Origin: Candidatus Poribacteria bacterium
Lineage (GTDB): Bacteria > Poribacteria > WGA-4E > WGA-3G
Direction: 5' to 3'
Assembly: GCA_958295945.1 (NCBI GenBank)
Contig: OY282386.1
Coordinates: 4,148,204 to 4,212,203 of the forward strand
DNA length: 64,000 bases
Shown piece after piece: positions 53,617 through 63,700 of this stretch. The notes beneath the pieces are model-generated. The model saw only the letters and a list, made by a program, of their open reading frames with translations. It searched no databases and was not told the DNA's origin. Made by a program: the position numbers and the translations under genes. Position 1 is the stretch's first letter; every line of letters begins with the position of its first letter.

Positions 53617-53920
53617 GTGTTTAGAATGCAAACCCAAAACGGCTACGCAAGTTTAGAAACTCTTAGAGGCGGTGCAGTTCCCTGAAGAAGCGACAACACG
53701 GGATCTCAAATTTACAACCACAACAGTCGCTCGAAAACTTGACGAAAAGTCGTGGGTAGTCTCTGCAGAGCGCGAAACCAACAGAGACAGAATAATAAAA
53801 CACGAAAAACATCGCGTAAATTCTCACGAAGTCGCGGGAAGTTCACCTTTGACCGATGACAGCAAAGGATTCAAATCTATAATGTCCAAAATATACACTC
53901 AAGAATATTAATCAGTCCAT
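53617..53920 (+). other. Putative transcript of unknown nature
   Basis: Sequence downstream of a perfect promoter, less AT-rich than its surroundings. It contains a 79-codon frame (GTG 53672 to 53911) with AGAGG close ahead, product start MQFPEEATTRDLKFTTTTVARK, matching nothing I know. It could be a small protein gene, a fragment of a lost gene or a noncoding RNA; I do not recognise tmRNA, RNase P, 6S or SRP features. Confidence 0.4.
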
Positions 53921-54533
53921 CATATCCTGATTAGCATTTGAATCCATATTGTAATTTCTTTTGAATTGGGGTTTAAAATACAATTACAATAGGATCACTG
54001 AGACAAATGCGGACATACCCGTAGGAATATGTCATCTAAAATCTCATAGAGTCATGGATGTTTCTGAGAAACCGTAGCATCTCAGCAATTGGGAAAACCA
54101 TGCCTTTGTTGCGAAACCACCAGTCTGTAAAGCTGGAACTTGTAAAGCCAAATTTGGGTTTTGCATTCCACGTTTTCTATATCTCTTGCTGCCCATCCAC
54201 TTGTTGGAGTGGTTTGCAACCACGATTCCTCACATTGTTGGAGTGGGGTTTCCAACTCCAATATTATAGGTCTTGACTCAAATCATCTGCATTACAAACA
54301 CTTACAATATCAAAGCAGTTTTTCTTAACAATGGCACTTAGAAACGACAGACTCATAATCATGTAAATCTATAAATCCCGCAAATCCTGGTTCAGACAAA
54401 GAGAAATACAAACCTATAATAAATCTAACGTTTGTGAATATTACTGATCGAAAGTCCTAAAACTATATAATCCTGCACACCCGATTAGAATCTTGCATTT
54501 ATATGGGATGTTTGCTAACGTATACATTGGTAA

Positions 54534-54911
54534 CACAACGTAACATGGCAACCTGCGGATCCTGACGAGGACCCACAAGCCACAAACAATACACAGTATC
54601 GGTGGTCAGTTCAAGGGGGAAACGCATGGCATTGGGATCGTATCAATCACTGGTTAAACGCGGGAACAAATGAACGAATTTGGGAGTTTGATGCACCAGG
54701 AGAAACAGTGTTGCGGATTGGCGTGCGTGAAGATGCAACAAAGTTAGACGCTATTTTTGTAACATCAAATACGAACGCAGTGAATCCTGTCCAAGCCAAT
54801 GTTCGCGTTCCAACCGATGAAGATAGGGAGTTGCAGATTGAGGGATTAGCAGTTGACGCAAAGGGGAAAGTGACAACCACCTGGGGTTCACTAAAAAAGT
54901 CGTATCGGTAA
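54534..54911 (+). pseudogene. C-terminal remnant of a secreted protein
   Basis: Open frame of 125 codons from 54534 (after an in-frame TAA) to the TAA at 54909, with no start codon at its head. It reads QYRWSVQGGNAWHWDRINHW near 54600, then WEFDAPGETVLRIGVREDAT, a carbohydrate-binding or jelly-roll-like beta pattern, and ends LAVDAKGKVTTTWGSLKK plus three residues. The ending matches the C-terminal motif of the four beta-helix proteins at 10.4-16 kb in spacing and key residues, though the rest is unrelated. Its N-terminal part is missing from the window. Confidence 0.65.
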
Positions 54912-55320
54912 GTACTGAAGAAACAGATCTGTTTCGATTAGATGTATGATATGGGAGGAGATTCCACTGAACAGTATTATGAAATCTTTGATTCAGGGAA
55001 AAGGCGTTAGCTGCCTTTTTCCTGATGATACGGTTGTTCAAAAAATAATATGTCTGTTCAGGGAAGTGATGTATCTCCCATTTGTCAAACCCACGTTCAA
55101 TCTGTATGATATGTTCTGCTTGACCGAGTTGAGACTTTAATTCTTCCGCTGCATGTCTATCGCGTTTAACAAGAGTGTGTGTCAAATAGGCAACTCCTGA
55201 AAGAATGCCAACCAATGCCAGTTTTCCTCTCAGTTTAACCGAGATTCCCTCGGCAGGAAAACTACAATTCCATATTAAGCACGCAATAATAAGAATATTA
55301 AGTGTTTTTTTGAGATTCAT
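54751..55320 (-). CDS. Small exported hypothetical protein with chimeric 3' end
   Basis: 189-codon frame. The first ~105 residues look genuine: signal peptide (MNLKKTLNILIIACLIWNCSFPAEG), a second hydrophobic segment (KLALVGILSGVAYLTHTLV), a charged helix (KRDRHAAEELKSQLGQAEHI) and KWEIHHFPEQTYYFLNNRIIRKKA. The remaining ~80 codons lie opposite the exoprotein remnant at 54534-54911 and read as chance sequence. The original 3' end was probably lost when that remnant arrived. Function unknown. Confidence 0.5.
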   Translation of the reverse strand: MNLKKTLNILIIACLIWNCSFPAEGISVKLRGKLALVGILSGVAYLTHTLVKRDRHAAEELKSQLGQAEHIIQIERGFDKWEIHHFPEQTYYFLNNRIIRKKAANAFSLNQRFHNTVQWNLLPYHTSNRNRSVSSVLTDTTFLVNPRWLSLSPLRQLLIPQSATPYLHRLEREHWLGQDSLRSYLMLQK

Positions 55321-55362
55321 ACTGCAATTATACCAAAATTCTTGCGTTTTTGTGTGATATAC

Positions 55363-55391
55363 TTGACAAAATTGAATTTAGTGAGTATCCT
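55363..55391 (+). promoter_or_regulatory. Promoter of nadA
   Basis: TTGACA (55363-55368), 17-bp spacer, TATCCT (55386-55391). It would give a leader of about 110 nt before the chosen ATG at 55508. Confidence 0.6.
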
Positions 55392-55507
55392 AATATGAAC
55401 AAAGAAGCCCCGTTAATCAAATGGTCCCTGTCCGTATGAGATAGTAATTAGACGTGGAAGCGATAGATCTAACCATTAGATTAGCAATAACTTGGAGCGT
55501 GATTAGC

Positions 55508-56626
55508 ATGGATCCTATGGGAAATTCTCCCCAGGTGGAAAGTGCGCAGAATAATAGTCAGGAATTGACACTTGAAGACGTTAAGAATGAGTTGTATAAT
55601 CGGCACCACCCGAGTCTAATGTCTCTTGATATTGAAGTCCACGCAAAAACGATACATCAGATACGAACATTGAAACAGAGAAATGACGTTGTGATGTTAG
55701 GTCACAACTATATGGAACCTCTGGTTTTCGGTCTCTCCGATAAAGAGGAACAAGGGGATTCCCTTGGATTGAGTATGTTCGCTGCGAAGACAGATGCTCC
55801 TTACCTCATCTTCAATGGTGTGCCGTTCATGGCGGAAACCGCAAAAATCCTGAGTCCAGATAAAACTGTGTTAGTAGCGGACAAAACAGCCGGATGCTCT
55901 CTTGCTGACAACTTCGGTGCTGAAGATGTCAGAAAATTGAAAGAACTATATCCGGGTGCTCCTGTAATGATTTATGTGAACAGTTATGCGGATGCGAAAG
56001 CTGAATCCGACATCTGTTGCACATCGGCAAATGCAGCACACATTGCTAAATCTATGCCAGGAGATATGTTGATTTTCGTACCAGACATCTTCTTCGCACA
56101 AAATTTGGAAGAAGAACTGAAAGACGAGAAAACTGTGGTTTATCCCGGTAAAGACAACACTGCTCGCGGAGCGGTTTGTGAAGTCCATGAAAGGTTCACC
56201 CTTTCTGATCTGCTCGCAATACGTGATTCCTTTGAAATTCCAAAAGGGCATTCAAAACGATTGCTATATGCGCATTGGGAATGTCGTCCTAATGTCCTAA
56301 AGGAAGCCGATTTTTACGGAAGCACCAGTCAGATAATGAAGGATATTGCTGGACGTGTGGAAAATGATATGTTAGAGCGGGCATTTGTCGCCTCAGAATG
56401 TGAGTTAACCTCCAATTTAGCACAGGAGTTTCCCAAAGTAGAGTTTTGGACAGCATGCTCTGTGCGGTGTTCGCACATGGCAAAGGTGCGATTGGACAAG
56501 ATCGCGAACATCTTAGAAGCCATTGACAACGATGACGACCTATCCGAATACGAGATTACTCTTGATCCAGAGGTAATCGACAAAGCCCGTTTACCGATTG
56601 AGCGAATGCTTGAAGCGAGTGTGTAG
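55508..56626 (+). CDS. nadA: Quinolinate synthase
   Basis: 372 aa. Condenses iminoaspartate with dihydroxyacetone phosphate to quinolinate in de novo NAD synthesis; a [4Fe-4S] enzyme. Three cysteines expected to bind the cluster lie in DKTAGCSLADNF (near 125), AHWECRPNVL (near 260) and FWTACSVRCSHM (near 330). VMLGHNYMEPLVF and DSLGLSMFAA are family signatures of the long form. ATG at 55508 with GGAG 10 nt upstream is preferred to the GTG at 55454. No nadB or nadC adjoins it. Confidence 0.93.
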   Translation: MDPMGNSPQVESAQNNSQELTLEDVKNELYNRHHPSLMSLDIEVHAKTIHQIRTLKQRNDVVMLGHNYMEPLVFGLSDKEEQGDSLGLSMFAAKTDAPYLIFNGVPFMAETAKILSPDKTVLVADKTAGCSLADNFGAEDVRKLKELYPGAPVMIYVNSYADAKAESDICCTSANAAHIAKSMPGDMLIFVPDIFFAQNLEEELKDEKTVVYPGKDNTARGAVCEVHERFTLSDLLAIRDSFEIPKGHSKRLLYAHWECRPNVLKEADFYGSTSQIMKDIAGRVENDMLERAFVASECELTSNLAQEFPKVEFWTACSVRCSHMAKVRLDKIANILEAIDNDDDLSEYEITLDPEVIDKARLPIERMLEASV

Positions 56627-56651
56627 AGACAAAACGAGATTAATGTTATAA

Positions 56652-56694
56652 ACGTGGGGGAGGTATGTTTTATCATACCTCCCCCACGTGTTTT
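56652..56694 (+). terminator. Strong intrinsic terminator after nadA
   Basis: A perfect 16-bp stem ACGTGGGGGAGGTATG with loop TTTTAT, followed by G and TTTT. It starts 26 bp after the nadA stop. Because it lies between convergent genes it may also stop transcripts from the minus-strand porV-like gene. Confidence 0.9.
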
Positions 56695-56726
56695 AAACTG
56701 TAGTATAGCAATCTTTTAATGGTATT

Positions 56727-57728
56727 TTAAAACCTTGTAATGATAGATATTCGGTGTGAATTGCTTTCAAAATCGGTTTGTGGGACGAAAGCATAATCAA
56801 ATTGGAAACCCACATTTGCTAAGGAGTCCAATCCTTTCTTTTTAACTCCAATACCGATTGACAATCCATCATTTGGATTGTCGTTTAGTCCGATACGATA
56901 ACCGATTCGTGCAGCAATAATATCGTAAAACCATCTCTCAACACCGAAGTGGAAACTTGGATTTGCATCAATAAGAGGAAGATGTGCATCTGCCACGAAT
57001 GCCCATAATTCATGTTGTTGCATCCCTTCTTCACCTTCAATTTCAACTTCCTTTGACAATCTATATGCAAATCCTGCCCGAAGTGCAAGTGGAGGGTATT
57101 CACTGGGAAGATCTTCGTCGCGTTCAGAGTCTTCAAAAAATACGCCAGCATTTTGTACGGTAAAACCAAGTCCGAGTCGATTATCTAAGAAGTGTGTGAT
57201 TAAGCCGAAGTCCACTGAGGCTCCGTACACGTTTTGTATATCCAATTGTTGCGAAATGAATTTCGCTGTACCTCCAATTGAACTGGATTTACCGAGTGGG
57301 TATGCAAGAGATAATCCAGTAGCAAACCCGCCTACTGTTACGGCACTATCAGGGGTTTCCGATGGACCTGTTCTGCGTTGAACTTCAGTGAAACTTCCTA
57401 CCAAACTTGCTCCCCAAACGATATCATTTAATCGCTGGGCATATCCGATAGATTGGCTGCTAATATCTGCAACCCAGAAGTGCTGCATTGCGGTAAGTGC
57501 ACGTGTCTGAATGGTAGTTAGACCTGCGGGATTCCAAAATATGGTATTGATGTCGTTTGCAAGTCCAGTAAACGCTCCACCCATTCCAACAGGTCTGCTT
57601 CCAGGTTCGATTTTGAGAAAAGCTGCCCCCGCAGTTCCAGCACCGTCAGAGAGATCTTGAGCGAAACTATGTGCTCCGGTTAGGAGTAGGGCAATGGTTA
57701 GAACTGCTACAACTACACTTTTGTGCAT
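56727..57728 (-). CDS. PorV/PorQ-family (UPF0164) outer-membrane barrel protein
   Basis: 333 aa. Signal peptide MHKSVVVAVLTIALLLTGAHSFA, then AGAAFLKIEPGSRPVGMGGAFTGLANDINTIFWNPAGL (about 33-70), the family hallmark, a beta-rich body and C-terminal Phe (ISIITRF). It follows the giant Ig-like gene by 41 bp and is probably co-transcribed with it. This pairing of a surface protein and a PorV-like barrel is suggestive because PorV shuttles cargo in type IX secretion, but no other T9SS gene is in the window. Confidence 0.87.
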   Translation of the reverse strand: MHKSVVVAVLTIALLLTGAHSFAQDLSDGAGTAGAAFLKIEPGSRPVGMGGAFTGLANDINTIFWNPAGLTTIQTRALTAMQHFWVADISSQSIGYAQRLNDIVWGASLVGSFTEVQRRTGPSETPDSAVTVGGFATGLSLAYPLGKSSSIGGTAKFISQQLDIQNVYGASVDFGLITHFLDNRLGLGFTVQNAGVFFEDSERDEDLPSEYPPLALRAGFAYRLSKEVEIEGEEGMQQHELWAFVADAHLPLIDANPSFHFGVERWFYDIIAARIGYRIGLNDNPNDGLSIGIGVKKKGLDSLANVGFQFDYAFVPQTDFESNSHRISIITRF

Positions 57729-57769
57729 TATCTGTCTCCTTTTCGTTTGTTTCCGTTTTTGAAGCTGTA

Positions 57770-60700
57770 TTAGTCAACGACAAGTATCTTGCCGACAGCG
57801 TTAGCGCGATTTCCTGCTCCATCGACTGCTTCTAAACGGAACACGTAAATGCCGCGCGCGACTCGGTTTCCAGCACTGTTTTTCAATTGCCAACTAACTT
57901 CGTTCCCATTTCGATGTCCGGGTTCTATTCTGTCATAAGTTTTGGAATAAACCATGTCACCGCTCCAATCATAAATGTAAAGACCCAACTTGACTGTATC
58001 GTCCGAGGTATTTAGTTCGTAGGAGAAGAATCCAACATCGTCATTGGATTGGCGTAATGGGTTCGGCCAAACAAATGTGTTTCCACTGAACGTAAAGGAA
58101 ACGGACATCGTGACCTCTCCATAATCGTATACAGCGTAGTTCCCTGCTCTATCAGTGACTCGTATATCCAAGTCGTAGTCTCCAGATCGGGTTGGTAGGA
58201 AATCAGCCGTCCAACGACTCCACGGTTCTTGTTGTGCATCACTGTCGTCCTCTGCTGGCACCGGTTCAATAGGTTGTCCATCTGGTCCTGTGCCAACGAT
58301 TTCAACGAGCCATACACCAGATGCAGGAACTGGGACTTCATTTTCGCCTTGTTGTCCTGCTCTACGGACACCTTCTGGGTCTGTAGCAGTTCCGATTAAT
58401 GGCAGTGCTTCGTCAGTAAGTTCCGTTTTGCCGCCATCATCTGTTACAACTGCAGTTGGTTCTGTTGTTTCGTATAGGAACGCTGTTGTAATAGATCCTT
58501 GAGGCGTAATACCGAGTAGTTCAGTGTCATTGCCAGTAGCGGTGACTGTTACTTGGTAGATGCCTTCAATATTCAACCCATCTGATTTGAAGACCAACGT
58601 GTCAACCCCATTTTGTCGAGTGGTTCCGGAGAGTTCTTGACTATTGGGATTTCTTACGGAGATTCGGGATTGTGATAGATTGACACCTAATCCTGTGTCA
58701 GAAACAACCGCCTGAATAACAACACCACCGGGGGTTGAAACTGCACTTGGATAATCGTCAGCATCAATATCAGTCAGCAGTGGTGCATCATTTAACAGCA
58801 GTGAGTTTGGATCAATAACAGGTGGACTTGTGTCGTAGGTAAATTCTTTCTCGTAAGTTTCATCTCCATTCCCTGCTTTGTCTATAGGCGTAACGGTAAT
58901 TCTGTATTTTCCATCTGCAGACCCATCGTCAGCGAGTGGGACATTAAGAGTGAATATAAGATGCTCAGGTTCATCAGACACATATTGTACACTACCATCT
59001 ATGTCATCAGAATCAGGAGAAATCCGCTCAAAGGTTACCCAATCTGTATCAAGGTTTTCCCAATCTACACCCGCCTGGTTATCGGTAATATCCAAACGAA
59101 TTCTGACGAGTGAATTGTCTACCTCCTGTTCGGCAACGATAAGATGTACATCTTTGGGATCAAGTTCAGGTGATTGCGTATCGTAAGTGAAGACCAGACT
59201 TTGTGCGGTACCACTACGACCAGATGAACTTATAGGTGTAAATTCAATTGTATAATCCCCATCTTCAGATCCATCTGTTGTGAGTGGACGGACTAACCTA
59301 TAAATTAACTTTCCGGTTGCCCGATGCTGCTGTCCCGCTATTTCTTGTCCCTCAGCATTCAATAAACGCACTGTTGAAAGATGACGTGTATCTACAGTTT
59401 CAAGTAGGACTTCAATCTCATCAACTTCTTGATTTGTATACGCTTCATCTCTGGGAGCAGTGATTGGCACTGTAGAAACAATAGCCGGTAATCGTCTTGA
59501 AAGTAGGAAATCACTTTCATGGACAGTTCTGCCTCCGTTTCCTGCTCTATCAATTGCTTGAACCTGTATAACATATCGTCCATCTGCTACGAGTTGATTT
59601 GTCTTAAGAGTCAATTGGGATTTTCCATCGCTGGATAAATCACCTGAAATTGTTATACCGTTCGGATCAATCAATGTCACCGTTGTACGCGACCAATCTA
59701 TGCCGCTTTCACCCTTATCGTCAAGACTTACCTGAATTTGTGTTATGTCTTCAGTCAATTGTTCATTATCAGCGGGAACTGTGCTGACAAGGGTCGGTGC
59801 TTGTGTATCATACACAATAGGGTGATTAATAGAAAGAACATTTTCTGATCTATCGGAGAATGCTATTTCCAAGGTATATTGACCATCCCTACTACCATCA
59901 AGTGGAAGTGGTTCGTCAAGTGTGAGGAAGAGTTGATTATTCGTATCATTCGTAAGTTTTGTCGGCACAAGAACACCACTTTGATTTCGTAGTGTCACTA
60001 CCTGATCTTCCAGCATCAAATCTGCAGGTCCAACATCCTGAATAGTCCATTGGAATTGTGTTAGACTTTCGCTGATATATGAGACCGGTTGACTCAGGTC
60101 CATCGGTGAAGCGTTTGTAATTTCGGGTTCTTGGGTGTCATAAACAAACTCGCGATAGACTACATTCGCCTCACGTCCCTTTTTGTCAACAGCATAAACA
60201 TATACAGCGTATCTCCCATCGGAACTACCATCGTTGGAGAGTGTTATAGGTCTCCACACAAGTAGGTCAGTTCCATTAGTGGCTACTGATCCTCGAACGA
60301 TTGTTCCATCAAGTGTTGCCACGATTATATTAGAACCGCCAGTAGTATCAAAAGATAACCCCGTGCCAGCGGGATCAAGTAGATTCGCCGCAATTACAAG
60401 ATTGTCAGCATTGACATAAGCTGTGTCTGCGCTTCCCAATGTTATAGTGTCACCGATAATGATGGACTCAACATCGGGGAGAATGAATTCAAGATTAAAC
60501 GCATATTGAATCGGACTTTGTGCAACATTTCCTGCAATGTCTTGTGGTGTTACTGATAATGTATACTGACCGATTTGTGTCAAAGCAACAAAACTGAGTG
60601 TCATTTGAGAGACACCATCATCGCCTACAGTAAGAGGAATCGTTTGGGAATTTGGATCGAGCAGTAAAATACTTGTGTTTTCAAAATCAACCCGCGTTGC

Positions 60701-63700
60701 TTCGTTGAACTTAATCGTGATAGTGTCAACAGATTCAGAAAGTTCTGCGACCTGACTTGGCGAAAGTTCTATAGGCGTTCCAGCAGTATTTACTTGAACA
60801 GATGATACTTGCGGTATAATTGAATCGTAGACCAGATTAAATCGTGTGGTTAAACGATTGCCAGCTTTGTCAATAAGGAGTACATTGAGCGTATAAGGTC
60901 CGTCTGCGGTACCGTCACTGGCAAATGGAGTGTCAAGAGTTAAATACAACTGATTTGTCAGTTCATCATAAGTCAACTTTGCTGGGACGGGTTTGCCTGT
61001 CGCATCCATCAATGCTACGACTTGAGAGGCATACACGATATCAGACGGACCCACATCTTCAACGGTGAGAACAAATTGATTTAACCCACTGCCGAGATAA
61101 GAAATAGGTGCATGAAGCGTTATGGGGGTAGCAGATGTTAAGCGAGGTGCTTGTGTATCATAGATAAATTGCCTTCGGACAACAGTACCTGTGCGTCCAA
61201 CCTTATCAACAGGTGTGATAACAACTGTATATTCCCCATCAGCACTTCCATCTACTGGAAGTGGTATCGGTATCCACGTTAACTGATTTGCTGCATTGAG
61301 GGTCGTAGTTGCAGATACCTGTATGCCTTGTGAATTGGTAACGACAATAGTAGAACCGGTATCTCCTACAGACAACCCAACACCAAGTGAATCGGTGATA
61401 GCTGCGATGATTCTGGGAACGGCTGTTTTTACGTATACAGTTGAACCTACTTTTCCATCAATGAGAACAGAATCGACTGTTGGTAATGTTGTATCAAGTC
61501 GGAACTGGTATCGGATAGCCGTTTGGGCTACGTTTCCTGCGATATCTTGTGGTGTTACAGAAATCGTGTAGATGCCACTTTGTGTCAATGGTACGAAACG
61601 AACCGTTAGTTGAGAGTTTTCATTGCCTTCAAGCGTGACAGGGATTTCCTGACCGTTTGGATCTGACAATGTTACGGTGGTGTTCACAAAGTCAACACGT
61701 TGTGCATCAGTGAACTTCAATGTCAGACTACCTATAGATTCAGAAATCTCAACAATGTCATGTTGAATGAGAGCAACAGAAGTATCATCGGCATGTGCTG
61801 TTACAGATTCTAAACCCGGCACTTCAAATTTTAACCTAAATTGGTAGGAAACAGCATTCTGTGCAACAGTACCGTCAATATCTTGTGGTGTGATAGAAAG
61901 TGTATACAAACCACTTTGGTCTAAGGCGACAAATCGCACAGACAACGTTGCATCATCATCGTCTTCTAAAATAACAGGTATCTGTTGTCCGTTGGGGCCC
62001 GTCAAAACCACACTTGTCCTTTCAAAATCGACTCGCGATTCATTTGTAAATTCAAGTGTGAAGCCTTGGACAGGTTCAGAGAGTTCAATAATCTCATAAG
62101 GAGTGAGATCTAAAGAAGTATCTGCAGTGTTAACTTTTACGGAGGCTATCTCCGGCATATCAAACTCCAACCTAAACGGATACGACACAACTCCCTGTGC
62201 GGTATTTCCAGCAATATCTTGCGGTGTGACAGTAAGCGTATATAAACCCTCTTGAGTTAAGCTGACAAAACTTACAGTTAATTGGTCAAGACCATTATTT
62301 TCTAATGTGAGTGGGATTGCAGTATTATTCGTCCCTGTGAGTGTGACAGTCGTAGCCGCGAAATTAACCTGTGTTGTCTCAATGAAATTCAAGGTAAGTT
62401 GATTAACAGACTCAGATAGATCTGTAATTTGATACGGTGTTAGGACAATCGGTATCTCAGTATTCAGAGAGACTGCTGATATCCGTGGTACTTGCGAATC
62501 ATAATAGATTTTGTGTGTAGTTTGATGTGTGTTACCTGCTTTATCAACGAGGTTGATCGTCAGCGTGTATTCTCCATCTTCGCTTCCATCAGTGGATAAA
62601 GGTGTCGTTGGTGTAAAGAAAAGTCTGTTAACGCCATCATTTGTTACATGTCCGGCAACTATTTCTCCATCTTCATTCCTCAATCCGATTGTTTGATCTG
62701 CCAGATCAAGTAATGATGGACCAACATCTTCAACTGTGAATTCAAACGGTGGCATATTTCCACCTATATACGACATAGGTTGATGGAGTATGATTGATGT
62801 AGCATTGGTTATTCGTGGTGCTTGTGTGTCGTAAATAAAGTGGCGAGTGACTACTGTCCCCGTCCGTCCAGATTTGTCTAAAGGTGTGATAGTAACAGTA
62901 TATCGTCCATCGGCACTACCATCTGTCGGAAGTGCTGCGGGAGTCCACGTCAACTGGTTAGTTCCGTTGGAAGATATGATTCCAGTAACAACAATGCCTT
63001 GGTCATTATTGACAGTGATTGTTGATCCGCTATTGCCAAACGCTAACCCGACACCACTTGCATCGGCGAATGTTGCAACTATCTCTGTATCAGGATCATT
63101 AATCAAAATATTTGTTCCGGGTTTGCTGTCAATAAGTACAGAACTCACTGTCGGAAGAGTGATGTCAAGTTTAAACTGATATTGCATCGGACTTTGTGCA
63201 ACATTCCCGCCAATATCTTGTGGTGTAATAGAGAGTGTATAGAGTCCGTTTTGTCCCAATGTGACAAAACGTGCCACAAACTGTGAACCGTCTCCATGTT
63301 CTTTTGTAACAGTGTTCACTTGTCCATTAGGTCCTGTCAAAGTCACTGTGGTCCTTTCAAAGTCAACACGCGATGCGTCTGTAAATGTAACCGTGAAATT
63401 GCTAATAGTATCAGTAATATCAAGAATCTTATAGGCAGCAAGTTCATAAGATGCGTCAACAGAGTTTGCATGAACTGAGGTAATACCTGGCACTTCAAAC
63501 TTCAACTTAAATGGATAGGGGACTTCCCCTTGTGGAGTATTACCAGTCATATCTTGTGGAGTAACGGAAAGCGTATACAAGCCGCCTTGTATTAGGGAGA
63601 CAAAACTCGCGGTTATTTCGTCAGTCCCGTTGTTTTCAAGTGTTAACGGGATTGTTGAACCATCCGGACCCATTAATGTGATAATCGTATTATCAAAATC

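Larger units (their letters stand above)
52730..55440. other. Repeat-rich region with decayed sequences
   Basis: About 2.7 kb with little intact coding. It holds several short inverted-repeat elements (52836-52935, 52950-53047, 53091-53156, 53283-53348, 54201-54262), isolated MITE-like ends (GGTGTGTCCAATTATT at 53350, GGGTGTGTAAAGTTATTG at 53403), a consensus promoter (53582-53610), a decayed exoprotein C-terminus (54534-54911) and a chimeric minus-strand frame (54751-55320). It looks like an insertion hot spot. Confidence 0.7.

Noticed and set aside
53617-53920. tmRNA or another housekeeping RNA downstream of the consensus promoter
   Set aside because: No tRNA-like acceptor or T-arm and no RNase P, SRP or 6S signature blocks could be found.
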